The position numbers and the translations under genes were made by a program. The notes below the pieces were generated by a model that saw nothing but the letters and a program-made list of their open reading frames with translations, was not told the origin of the DNA and did no database searches. Of a stretch of DNA of 64,000 bases, positions 28,556-40,414 are shown in pieces. Positions within the stretch are counted from its first letter, which is position 1. Every line of letters begins with the position of its first letter. The stretch is from Phytoseiulus persimilis (lineage: Eukaryota > Arthropoda > Arachnida > Mesostigmata > Phytoseiidae). Where the stretch lies: positions 26,346,745-26,410,744 of the forward strand of contig CM075102.1 of assembly GCA_037576195.1 (NCBI GenBank), read 5' to 3'.

Positions 28556-29745
28556 AAGACGGGCCGGATAGCGGCCATTCAGGGTGAAAGTCTGTCGAAG
28601 CGAAAGATTCCGATGGGAGTCAATAGATCGAGGTGAAGAGTCTACCGGTACTTCGAAAATGAGTGGCTCCGCGGCCACGAGAGATTTTCCGAACGTCCAC
28701 GGAAACTGAGCTACGGAGATGAGCGTCAAATTCCCAGGATTGACTCTGCCTATCAACGGGTGGACCGGATCTGGGGTAACAGAGCGAACTTTGGCTTTTG
28801 CCCAGTGTATAGTAGCGGCAGCAATGACTCCCAGAAGTCGAATTCATCACTAGTGATAGCCACTGTCGAGATTAGGTTTAAGCTCGACGGACTTGGTGTT
28901 TTTCACAGTTACCCGGTGGCACGATCTACACAACAATCAGCGCACTTTCGGGAGGGGTTCGCCAATGGTCTTGGGAGTTGACTGTGGGGTTTCATTTCCT
29001 TTAAACACATATCATTGACTACCAAGGCAGCCTAGAGAGTAATCTTTTGCCCTGCTCGAGAACTTGCCAGTTAAAAAAAACTCGTAACCCAGCAACTAAT
29101 AGCTTTAGAGAATGTCAGCAGGTCTACCGAGAAGTGGTTCACGAATCGGAGGATCGTTTAAATGACATGGTTTCTTCTGGTAAAGTCGCATCTTCCTGAG
29201 TGCTCGCATAATTATTTGAAGTAAACTTTTAACCTTCCCTACCCTGCCGTATCGTTCCGAATCTTTGATGCACAGATTTCATTCACTTAGCGATAGAATA
29301 TTTTCCGGAATGTTGTTGACGGAACCGCACTACAGGGTTGCCGCGAACAAGCAGCTACGGAGACGGCCTTATGACTATTAAACTTGACGTATGCACATTC
29401 TTCTAGAGATCTGTCATACTTGAGAGAAACGGAGCAAGGCATGAATCTTGCTTCGATATATGTCCATAAGTGATACAGGACGTCGAAGATGTTCATGCCT
29501 GAATGCTACATGAGCACTCATTCGAACAAGTGCATCACTCTATAACTTCGAGCTCTTGGATATTGGAGCGATGCATTAACTGTGTCTATCCCACCGCGGA
29601 ACGGGAACCATTCCTTTGCGCACAAGAAAACGATTTCCCGGAGCCTGTTCCGGATACTTGCTCCTTAGCGTCCTCCGCTCGACCCTCCGACGGAGTTGGA
29701 GGACGGCTGTCGTAAATATTTTACAATCAGTGAACGGCCATTGAC
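28556..29745. other. no gene supported
   Basis: I see no domain, RNA gene or spliced exon chain in this 1.2 kb. Only short frames without recognisable similarity are present. Confidence 0.45.
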
Positions 29746-30090
29746 CTACCTAAGGTTGGCTGGCTGCCGGCAGCGTTGTTTTTCTCGGGCCGTCGTTCTC
29801 AGCTCCTGTGAGGTTCCGTCCCTGAAATCTGTATCGCTCGCGATCGAGTCATTTCTCTCGAACCATCCAAAAATCCTCAACATGCTGAGCCCCGGTTCTA
29901 GCCTTGACAAAACGTCTGTTGCATGGATGGGTGACGATCGGTCGATCCTTCCTCTAGTAGAGTCCTCAAAGATTTCATCAGACCCAATAATCGATGAAGT
30001 CGGAGTCGAAACTTGCAGTTTTCTCTTTCTTCCTGCGCACGGTATCGAGCGGATATTGTCATCCGTCCTCTCGTTTCTGTCATCGGAGCT
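29746..30090 (-). CDS. candidate exon, unknown protein
   Basis: The minus strand shows a good splice acceptor at 30,091 (a pyrimidine-rich tract ending 'catgtcattcag') followed by 115 open codons to a TAG at 29,746-29,748. The sequence AG|GTAGGT just before the stop could instead be a donor, which would make this an internal exon. The translation is polar and charged, rich in Ser, Asp, Arg and Thr, as in a disordered protein region. It has no start codon near its beginning. I could not find a partner exon that joins in phase, and I recognise no family. Confidence 0.3.
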   Translation of the reverse strand, partial: SSDDRNERTDDNIRSIPCAGRKRKLQVSTPTSSIIGSDEIFEDSTRGRIDRSSPIHATDVLSRLEPGLSMLRIFGWFERNDSIASDTDFRDGTSQELRTTAREKQRCRQPANLR

Positions 30091-33000
30091 CTGAATGACA
30101 TGGATGACAGGGAAATTCCTTCCTGTTTCTCATTTTGGGACTGCCGAATTCTCTCCTCTGGGAACTGCTGGCATTCCGTTTTCCGGTTGTGAATCGTGTT
30201 TTTCGTTCGAATCAGATCGGGGTCGCGTGATCTTATCATCTGCCGGCTGTGGAGGACATTCGAGGAGCGCAAACTGCGGAGGGAAGCGATGAACGGTTCG
30301 AGATGGAAGACAGGACCGGGGAAAGATGATGGAGTCGACTGCACCGAGAGCATGAGCCGCGGAATTTGCGTCCACTTCTCCGGAGGTTCCTTCCTTTCGG
30401 AACCGCACAGGAGAACGTAATCTACTCGTGCATACTCCTGTACTGGTCGAACATCCTAGAGCTTCTCTAGTTGAGTCAAACTGTGTAGACCAGAGTACTG
30501 CCCTCACTGGCTAGAGGAGGGGTGGGCAAAGTGCGTCCCGATTTGCGCATGTGGCCTTTTGGCGGACCCGCTGCTCCCTCGGTACAGAGTTACTGTTCCC
30601 GTTGCCGTACCTGCGGCTGTCAAATCGCAAGACGGAGATAGATGTAGAGCGAATAAGAGAAATTGAGAGCAACACTCAGCACAATTCTCGATTTCACCAA
30701 GTATCTGGTCAAGGGAGAATCTGGCGTTACCAGGCCATGCCGAGAAGAATGAGTCCCGTGTCTATTTCAACGACAAAACGTGAGCTGGACTCACATGACG
30801 ACATCACGACTTGGTGGTATAATCGCCTCGCTATAAGGCCTCTGCGCGGGAAGAAGGTTGGTTTGCGCTCTCACAGCGTGCGCGTTCAGAGAATTTCTGT
30901 ATCCCTTGACAAGGAGCTGCGGTTGAAGTATCAACAAATCACGACTACGTCTTCAGGCGAGAACTCGAGAGGGCTATCCTCCCTGGATGGAGCGGCCTCT
31001 CTTTTATAAAGTCGCCTCATCCCGATCTGATTCGACTTCAGTAGTTTCCACCTCATCAAGAAGTGGCTCCGTGAACCCTTCGCCGAATGCACCCGCAAAG
31101 CCTGTAGCCGATTCCCACAGCCGCTGAGCGCTAACGAGCGGTGAAATGACTCGAGTCTCACTACACCGGAGAAGCGGGCGGGAGTCACAGAAGTGTTGAC
31201 CGAGCGTGATTCTCGCGCCTGGCGATTCGTAATATACAGTTGTCTTTTAATAAGTATCGATAACAACAACGGAAGGAGACTCCGATCGAGAGGTAACTGC
31301 GAGCTTAGGAGAGTAGACGGTCTTGGGAAATGCTCCTACGAGCTCGTCCGTTACTTCTCTAGAGCGCTGTCCGTCACGATATCCTCCCAGCGTCTCGGCT
31401 CCTCGGTTAAACTCATTTTCTGAACATAGTTTAACATCAGGCAGCCGCTAATCGCCTGGGTTGGCCGGCCTCTGCCCGGGATTCGGTCAATTTCGGCAGC
31501 AGGCGCTCTGCAAGCATTGTCCAAGATCTTGGATCGGGCGAATCAAAGAGCTCCCTTAGGGCCTTCGCGCGTTTTCCCTTATCAAGTTCTGTGTCAGTTC
31601 TGCGTGAGTATCCCCGAATCTCCCCAGTATGATCAAATCGTATCTCTCGAACGTGTCTCAGGGAATTTGTTCCGGAAAACCTACTACATAAGAATCTCCT
31701 GACCTCATCCGAAGTATCGAAATTTTGGGGGAGGTAAAGTAACATGGGGCATTGTTTGTAAAATCGATGCCGTGATCGAACGGAAAATCACTGCCGGGAC
31801 TGGTTATGATACCTTGGATCCCTGCGCATGAGTCTTCAAGCGGGCGACCGCAGGTCTATCCACGTCAGAGATTCCTCAAAGTCATCTTCTTCTCCAAGGA
31901 ATCATTGGTATCCCATATCGAGTTACAGTCCCATGTTTGGGTCACCTCCCCTGTATACGTCGGCTTTTGTCCTTGGGGTATGTGCTCCCATGTACTCCCT
32001 CCACAGCATGCCGGAAGTTTCAGGCGGATCCGATTCCTGGTTCGGAAGTCCATTGTGGACAGACAGACATTGCCTCTCATGTATGCAGATTTCGATCTCG
32101 ATGACTAATCTTGCGGCAGGTGTAGCAATAGATATGGATGGCGTAGCTTTGGATCGCTGAAGGAGCGGACCGCGTGGCGCGGCGCCAGCTTTTCAGCTCG
32201 TCCTTTCCGGTGAGAGTAGATAGCGAGCTTGCGCAATGTTCCTGAGGAAATGCGGAAAAGAAGAGGACATGATCATTGAAGTCGAGGTATACATATCCTC
32301 AATATGAGGCAGTCATATTTCGTAAGGGCATTCGCATGCCTTACTGAGACCCTTCGAACATGTCTGACGCTCTGCTCAATGATGTCAACATGTTAACCTA
32401 CCAAGGATTCGCAATCTCCCACAACGGCTCGCGTTCCAATGCCCTCATCGAAGAACGGCGTTGAAAAGCACATACATCGGTATCATATCTATATCAGATT
32501 AGAATCTTCTGTGAGTGCTCGGCCCGTTCGACCACTGAATGGCACGTTGGGTTGTAGCGCCGATTGCAGCATATGGAATTGAGGTCGTCGGGGAATATCT
32601 GCAAATATCGAGGCACTGAACCTCGAGAAAGCTTTGAGCCCAAGTCGGACTGCTCGTAATTCGAACCATGCAAACTTGTGAGGGATTTCGGCTCCGAAAA
32701 ACAGAAGCCCATGCGGGGAACCGTTTCAGTTATGTAGTAAAGTAAGTCGCTGATGTCGATAACGGATGATAATTGGAAGAAAGCAGAGAGAACAAACCGC
32801 CAGGTCGTTGGGCGTGTAGAGTTTCCTGCGAGGTTCTCGTAACTATTGGCTGTGAAACTTGTGATAATGGAAACTGCAGGGTGTTCGCTGTGAATTGAGC
32901 CACGATGATGGCCGCTCTTCTTTTTGACATAACCCATAACTCAACCGCCAGTGAATATCTCTCGGATCTGTTTTTTGACGCGGAAACGTCGTTCCCTGTG

Positions 33001-34750
33001 GTTTTGATGCACTCTGCTAGTACTTTGTCATTATTGTAACAAATTTCGAGACTCCGGTTTGTCCTTAAACTTCACTCGTGATGACCCGAAGACGCTCCAA
33101 TTTTTTGAAAGGGACCCGATCTCACGGGAGAATCCCTCACCCAACTTTATCGTTCACCCGAAAAAGTCGAGATTGAGTCGGAGACCAATGTGCGCATCCC
33201 CGCGGAAAGCTCGAAAATCAGCATGAATATCCGTTTTTTTTTTCTGGTTGAGCAACTCACAAAGGGTAGACCCCATGGTTCACAAGAGGAACTGCGAAAA
33301 CGAGAAAGAAGGAAAATGGGAGATGACAGAAAATTCGCACTGCCTGACGACATCAAGTAGTGCTCAGGAAGCTCGGATGTGAAAGCTTCGGACCACCGAA
33401 GGAGCTTTCAATGAACTGCTCCATACATCGAATTCCAGAATTATCTCAGAGTGAAAACCAGGAACGTCCCTAGATCGACACGGGACTGTGCTCGGAACAG
33501 TCTAGAATTGATCTCTGTAATATCTCTGAGCCATTGGGATACTGACACGAAGTCGTACCCACAGCGCTTCTATCCAGGACGGTTCCGAGTTCTTCGCTGA
33601 TTCATCAAAAAGGCTATTCGATTGACCGGAATCATCCCGAGGAGCCTCTCTGTCAATCCCGGTGAAACTCGATCGTCTGACGAGCTCTCACGACTCTTGA
33701 ATGTTGGTTTATTATGAAGTCATCTGTTCTCCGATTCCACACATCATGAAGTGTTTATCGAATCGCTCATAGTTCGTCCGGCGCTTCCGATTCAGCAGCA
33801 TTCCGGGTTCGACCACCGACTCCAATGCGATGCCACGGCTATTTTGATTCGGCTCATGAGCTGTCTCTTCACGAAACGACCCTTGTAGCGTTTCGGAAGA
33901 ACTCTTCAGTAAGAAACTCAGACGTTTACAATCTTCGTTTGGAGCGTAGAACCAACGTAGAATCCGCTGAAAGGGATCCGCAATCCCCAGTTAGCAGGTT
34001 TATCGGATGGAGCACTTCCCAACAGCACTCGTCTCACCCGACAAGAGGAGAACACAATGATCGCCAGATACGTAACTTGCTCGTTCGTCGCAAAGTGGAG
34101 AAGACCAAGACCTCGCGAACCCCACTCAATAGTGTCAAACTTTGGGGGGTCATGTCTGGCCTCTTTCCCATCCATCTGTTCCGCGAGTTCCGCGTATCCT
34201 GACAAGGGTACTACAATGAGCAGCCCCGTACAAGACGACGGTACTTCGCGGGTCTCTCATTCCCACCAATAGGCAGGGAACTAGGTCATCCTATTCGCGT
34301 TGTACTCCTAGATGAGGTCTCGAAATTATTCCGTTCGCGCCACTTCATACCCGAGGATATCGATGTTCTCGTGCGTACACCAGTGAGTTTCCATTGTGCG
34401 GTAGCTGTGTCAGTTCTCTTCGAGCTCCAGTCTGAGAGAGATGCGCGTTCTTACACGAGCATATGTGAGGCGGCGTGAGGGGTACGCCATGTTCAAGGAT
34501 CGGGTCTCATTCGAGGTTCACCGGGCCGCCCCCACCTCAGGGCCGGCCCTTCATATGTCAGACTTCCCTTTAGACGTATATTGTTGAGAACGAACGAAAT
34601 CTCTTCGCCATGCAACTTGGGATGTGTTGGGTCCGTTATTGGCATCGGTCTGAGATGATTTTTCAGGTTCGTTGGCGTCTTCAGAACATCCTTGCTGGAA
34701 CACCTAGAGGAAAGAGGTGCTTCCGAGGTCATTGTAGCAACACATGAAGA
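30091..34750. other. no gene supported; possible hAT-type terminus near 30,515
   Basis: No coding gene was recognised. At about 30,513-30,550 the sequence 'ggaggggtgggcaaag' followed by a GC-rich stretch resembles the ends of hAT-superfamily elements, which in many animals begin with similar text. I did not find a matching inverted end nearby. Minus-strand frames at 30,130-30,507 and 32,494-32,937 are open but show no domain. Confidence 0.35.
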
Positions 34751-34754
34751 TCAC

Positions 34755-35137
34755 TGATCAGTAGGGCTGGACGATCATCGCGACAAAATCCGAAAATTTT
34801 CAGAACATTTTGTTCCGTCTGCGAATTTCGGCTTCCTATGACGACACAGTTTTGACGATAAAATTTCGTCGAAATTTTCTTGAAAGTGGAACAAATACCC
34901 CACTCCAACGTTCCGTGGCATCGAGAGAGCCGATTCCCCAGAGAATAACAAAGGATGAGAGCGTTCGGCCAAGAAACTGGCAGACCTCGTCGAAATAGCT
35001 ATTGTGTGTCTGAGCGTGCCGATCAACAGCGTCGCTGCAGAGAGGTGCTTTAGCCAATATGCCGGTGTTTCACGCGAGGATGGACGCTCGATGAAGGACG
35101 ACAAGCTCTCAATGTACAACTTACTATATGAGAACAA
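34755..35137 (-). mobile_element. possible degenerate hAT transposon 3' end
   Basis: On the plus strand 'cagtagggctggacgat' begins at about 34,760. This resembles the 'CAG-GG-TGG' style of hAT terminal inverted repeats. Pointing away from it on the minus strand, 34,775-35,137 is open. It contains, in order, a Tyr-Trp pair, a basic-hydrophobic stretch, Ala-Glu-Arg, Leu-Phe-Ser and a final hydrophobic segment with Phe-Gln-Glu-Asn. That order is reminiscent of the C-terminal dimerisation region of hAT transposases. The match is loose, the other terminus and a target duplication were not found, and the frame could be accidental. Confidence 0.25.
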
Positions 35138-36503
35138 TCAGCTTCAACTTGCGATTCTCGTCCCATGATGTCATACCCGAACTTCTCGCTTCTAGAGAAT
35201 TCGAAATAAATACAATTTTTAACTGTTCTATCGGGTTGCTCGCTAGATACGTTGTGCCTTTTGACTCCCCTCACACCATGAGCTGTGGATTCCGCGGCGC
35301 TCGCGACAAAAATCCCGAGATCACGCCGTGAATTCCTGGTCAAAAGAACGTCCAGCCGCAGCCGTACTGATCAATGATGATTCGCCCATTGTGGGAGAAT
35401 CCTGTTCTTTCAGAGGACTACACTCAGTGCGGACATAATCGAGCACAAATCAGACGAAATGGGATAATAAAACACAGGAACTTCATCTCCTGGCACTCGG
35501 ACGAAACAGTACTTTCTGAGCCACTCGAACTCTTGTTTCTCTTGGTGGAATTCACGCAAAGCGAGGACAGTTATATGCACTCGACATAAATTCACAACGC
35601 CGTTCATCATGAACGAAGGGTGTTCAACTCGGGCACAGCCTGGATGTATCTCATCTTGGCCCATTGGAGCCTGAGCATCGGATCGCCTAACTGATCGGGG
35701 TCAGGTCACCACGTCCTCTTTGGACACCGCGAAGAGAGAACCATCAGTCATCCTCTTTGAAATCTCGTCAACAATCAGAATAAGCAGGAAAGAAGATTTC
35801 GCTCCAGCCGAGCGCAAAAATTGAATCGAGGAAGTTTTATTACTAGCATTTTCACCGTTTGAATTCAAGCTCATGTAAGGCATACAAGCGCTTCCTGAAT
35901 ATCTATACATTCGCTTGAGAGCATGGGGTGTATTGGTATCATTGTGACACACTCGGGAGCGGGGATAGTCCCTCCTCCTCCCACGATGGCGATATGGTAT
36001 AATAACACTGGAATGGTCCTGATTAGCGCACTTTGCGTTCTGGTGAGCTCCTCCTGATACTACTTCGGAACGTAGCGCCAATATGAGACGTTTCAGCTAA
36101 TCGGCTTCGGGAGGCAACGGAATGTTGAGACTGCTTTTGAGAGATGAGTAAAGGGCTGCCGACGCATAAAATTGCGAAGATTTGTTGAAATAAACTGTGG
36201 TGTTACCTCTGATGAGTACGTGTCGACCGAAAACCAGCATCGGGACTGCTAGCAAGTTCACTCAACGAATGGAGATTTGCTCTCAGTATCATCCTCGGTA
36301 TCACCCGCGTCCATATACAGAACTGGTCGTTGTATAAAAGGTTCATGTCGCTTGACTACTTATCGCAGTCTCCTTATGGAGATCCGTCGGTATGTTCAAG
36401 CTCAGACTATCCGAGAATCTTCATTAGAACGTCTTATCTCAAAGCTCCTGAAGCTAGGAAGCACCTACATAATTCCGTAGCAAATATTTGAAAGGGCCTG
36501 AAA
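35138..36503. other. region downstream of Wnt, probable 3' UTR and intergenic DNA
   Basis: This follows the Wnt stop codon on the minus strand. A minus-strand AATAAA lies at 35,836-35,841, about 660 nt past the stop, and is a candidate polyadenylation signal. No conserved frame was recognised in either direction. Confidence 0.4.
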
Positions 36504-39500
36504 CTACTTGCAGAAATGCTCTACTTTTTTTATACGACATTTCTCGCATTTTACTTCGCAGCACCACACGAATTTGCAGTTGCATTTTTCCTCGACTTCA
36601 CGGACTTTTGTGATGTATCCTCTCCCGCAGCATAACAATCGGCATCCATCGAGACCGTAACTTGTAGCGTTACAGGCTCGCCCGGTTGTTCCAAGAATGC
36701 CCAATCTGAAACGTTGAAACGGTTTTTAAACTGATGAGACTTTCACGATTCTCGATGTGCTATCGGCGGAGGTGGACATATCGTACTTACGTTGTGTCTT
36801 TCTGACAGTAGTCAGGACTGTCCTCGATGTACACCAGGTCCTTCTTGCCGGGACGTTTCACATCGCGAGTCACCGGCTTGAGCTTGGGTCTACCCCTGCC
36901 CAACGACGCTTGAACCTGAGTGGCACCATCGTATCGCTGCAGCAGCTCCTCGCCTATAGATCTGGAAGATGCGATTCGTCCTGAATAGTTACAATCACTG
37001 TTAACAATCTCGGAGTGGACCAAGAAGTGTTGCGAAGTTGCTGAATATCGGGAAAAGGTGAATCGCCGAGCATCGGTGTGGCGAGCCACTCCCAGTCCGC
37101 AGCTGAGCACTCATAAGATGTCCCTCTCATCCGCTACACTCCACGACCTCTGATACGAAATGAGGAAGACCCTCGATAACGCAGCTATTCTTTCGCAGCC
37201 GTTTTCCGCCAGGGATATTCCAAAAGGATGTGAAAGCGTTAATGCCCGCCTCCTGTATTTTCTCTCCTACGAACATTTCCGCTATCGACACATCAATAAG
37301 CGGCTCTGATTGATTTTTATTGAATCCTACAACGGCTGATATTTGGGAATCACTTTTTGAATGTAGAAGGCAAATCAACCGTGGTGTTCATTGGCAACCA
37401 GAGCAGGCCACCCCTCATCTCGTTACGCTACCGTCGACTAGAAGTCTCATCGCGCATACGCGACCTCGTTCACTCACCTGAAGGGTTTTAGGCGCCGCCA
37501 ACAAACCTGGAGCTGACACGATCCGGACACTCCGTGGCACTTGCAAGTCAGCTCAGCGTTGCTCCGCAAAGTCTTGCAGCCAGGAAAGAGAAACAAATAC
37601 CTGGTCAGCGGATGAATGTATCTACCCGGATCGTGGAATCGGAACCCGGTTTTCCCGAGCCGGACAAAGATTGCATACCCGTCTCCCCGCTTCATTGTTG
37701 TGTAAGTTCATCAGGCCTTGTGGATTCGTTACTTCTTCGCCAAGATCAACGAAATCTCTGTGAAAAGATCGGAGCAGGGTTGGGCGATTGTTCAGAATAA
37801 GCTTCGCTCATGAAACCATGCTTTTCGTCTAAAAGCGATTGTTCCCGTTCGGAAAACGGGAACGGCATTTGATCGTACTTTGAGAAATGAGTCCCGTAGT
37901 TGATGTCTTCAGAGCATCCTCCCCACTGCCACATGCCTCGTGTCTGTTTACTACGAATGTTCGTATCACATCCGCACTCAGCCAGCTCTCCCTTGCTGCA
38001 AGCTCTCGTGATTGAGTACGCCACTCCGGCTGCTGAAATAGCGTGAACGAACGCTTTCTCCCGACTGCCTGGAACCATCGAAAAGAATCATGCGTTACAC
38101 TCTGACTTTTCAGTTGTCCAGCTGCCAACTTTGGCGCTAAACGCCGGATGCGGCTTCAACCAGATCCGTTGTGGTCGATTTGAGTAATAGAAATCGAAAT
38201 TTCTCGGAGTCCTGACTCCGGGATGTCAACAAGACTGAGTACGACAGGTGTAATCAAGCCAGTTTTCGAAATGTACCCTATACGATCGTTTCACCACCAC
38301 GACTCTTGGAGCCGCCATCCGGGTTGTAATAATTAGAGGATTTGCTTAAATATGAGATCTTCCATGAGGAGCGCCTCGTGAATTCAAACATCGTGAAATC
38401 CGATGGGTGGAGCTCAGCAACCGGCGGTGAAAATCGTACAGCCAAGTCTTGGAGAGTCAGGTGTCGGAACCAGAGTCGTGACCAACCGCCCTCCCTTGGT
38501 CGACCGTCCACTCGAGAGCTTCGAGTCCTAGACGATGTCGACAAATGAGTGACACGTCACTCTGGGCCTGATCATTCTTGAACTACCGCTACAGTGAGCT
38601 GCCTCGATACGCGAACACGGGCCGAAGTTCGCAGATTTGATTTCGTTGATGATCGCATCATCGCGGAGCTCATCGCTGTTGTGCCTCGTTCAGTTCTCCA
38701 TTTATTCCGGACTCGAGAAATATGTCACCCGGGAGCTTTGAGATCTGGGAGGAGCCGAGAGCGAAGAAAGAGCAAGTCGCTCGGTTCGCAATCATGATGC
38801 AAGTGAGCGGATCCCGGTGAGTCACTGGGCATTAGGTGTTTGTCGTAAGAGGCGCGAGGGATAATACGATAGTAAAGCCAGATATATCGCCCGTATCCAC
38901 GACAATAGCATTGAGAGCGAGCGCTGTATCACGAAGGAAGACACGAAACAGCTCCGTCTCGTCGTAAAAGCTGATCCTGTCGTCTTGAGGAAGCGGGAAA
39001 TGGGGAAAGAGCTCAAAAAAAAACGGGAAGAAAATAAGGAAAGTCCTCCCTCCATGCCATCGATACGCCACCCTCGTCGGTCACCAGGTGCATTCGGCTG
39101 AGTTATCCGAGCGATCAGTTGTGATTCCCGGTCAAGCGTTCGTTCTCCACGTGCGCCAACTGTTTCCGATTCCCGAGAAAAAGGGGGTTATATCGAAGAA
39201 GGAGTTTGCAGAGAACTAGAACTAGGTGGAAACGAGCGATGAAGACGGGCGAACGAATCGTGATACTCCGGCTCGCCTGCCCGAAGTAAACGTGACTCAA
39301 TCAGTGTACAATGTGCGCCTGACTTGAGCTCATACTGCTGCTGCTGCTGTGATAGAGATTCTCGCGCGAACGGGGAGCTGGTAGTAAAATATGAAAAGGG
39401 AGGCTTCGGCTATAAAAGATGTATGCTGTTACGGCGTTGGACGCCGTCATACTGCCGCTGCTGCTGCTATCCAGCATTATATGAAGCTAGAGCCTGATCA

Positions 39501-40414
39501 TATTAAGCGACTGACATCAAACGCCGGGGTTTATCCGCTAGCAGTCTTCACCAATCTCGGCTTGAACGCGTTCATTCCCATGTCGCTAGTGGGAGAAGGG
39601 CTTTTCAGACTCCCGAGCCCCCGAAATCTCCACTTCTGGAAATCATGCTGCGACCGGACAACAAATTTCAGAAGGGTATCTCCGGTCGGACCGAACTTGA
39701 GTTTTTTTTTGCCCGGTGCGGAGCGCAGGAACGTTTTCTCTGGACTTCGTGTATCGAGGTCAGCGCACCGTGCTTTTCGCTCTGAAACCCAGATGGTTTT
39801 ACTACTCCAGTCGGTGCATAGCAAAGTCTGCGCGGGAACTGAGAAATCTTGACAACGCGCCCGATGTTTTTGACGATGTTCGTGGTATAGCTAGAACGCG
39901 TGAAACATCACAAGAACGATTGTAAAAGGCTTTGGCGGCGGCGACCCGCGTCTGGTTCGGGACCAGTTTAAACGGTCACAGAGTCGGCGCCGGGGCTTGT
40001 GGGTGAACAACAATAAATCTCATGAAGCACACAGGAACTGATCTCGGAGGAAATCTCGGAGCAAACGTTCCCAAGTTTTACAGCCAGGAGACTACGAATA
40101 AAACGGCGCTTCGTCCAGCGAAGCGGTGGTGTGCTCCAGAGACTAGTAAAGAGCAGTCGGCTGCTCCGATTTAGAAGCTGAGACCGAAATCAGCTAGTGT
40201 AACGCGTTTGTGGACCTACACAACTGACTCGAGAAGTTTCTTCGTCATCGTATACTTACTTATGCCAAGAACTTTCCCGAATACGCGATGGTCGTCTTGT
40301 TGCGTCGAGCAATTCCATCGGCTCATCCTGAACTGGTGCTGGCATTCTTCGATTCCGAGCTGGGCGCCGCGGCCGATCGTCTCTAGGGTAGTCCGACTCA
40401 ATGAGCAGATATCG
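36504..40414 (-). CDS. Wnt family secreted signalling protein (six exons, 5' end missing)
   Basis: Wnt proteins are Cys-rich, lipid-modified secreted ligands that bind Frizzled receptors. Six exons join in phase: 40,414-40,260, 38,068-37,879, 37,757-37,679, 37,572-37,478, 36,961-36,791 and 36,705-36,504. All have AG acceptors and GT donors. Landmarks in order: a Gly-Arg-Gly-Ala segment with [26 protein letters not shown]; a Trp-Gly-Gly-Cys-Ser motif; [21 protein letters not shown] carrying the Ser that Porcupine acylates in this family; [11 protein letters not shown]; and the Cys-rich tail CCGRGY to the final Cys-Lys. The 2.2-kb intron 38,069-40,259 is the longest inside the gene. The exon(s) for the signal peptide and first Cys residues should lie beyond 40,414 but were not found. 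The subfamily is unresolved: parts resemble Wnt4, Wnt5, Wnt16 and WntA. The frame is intact. Confidence 0.93.
38069..40259 (-). other. long Wnt intron
   Basis: This lies between the Wnt exon ending in a GTAAGT donor (40,254-40,259) and the exon starting at 38,068. It contains Gln/Ala-type triplet stretches of CTG/GCTG near 39,344 and 39,455, and several short frames without domains. It is a natural place for Wnt enhancers, but nothing in the sequence proves one. Confidence 0.7.

Noticed and set aside
30510..30555. complete hAT element starting at 'ggaggggtgggcaaag'
   Set aside because: No inverted partner end or target duplication was found within the following several kb; kept only as a remark.
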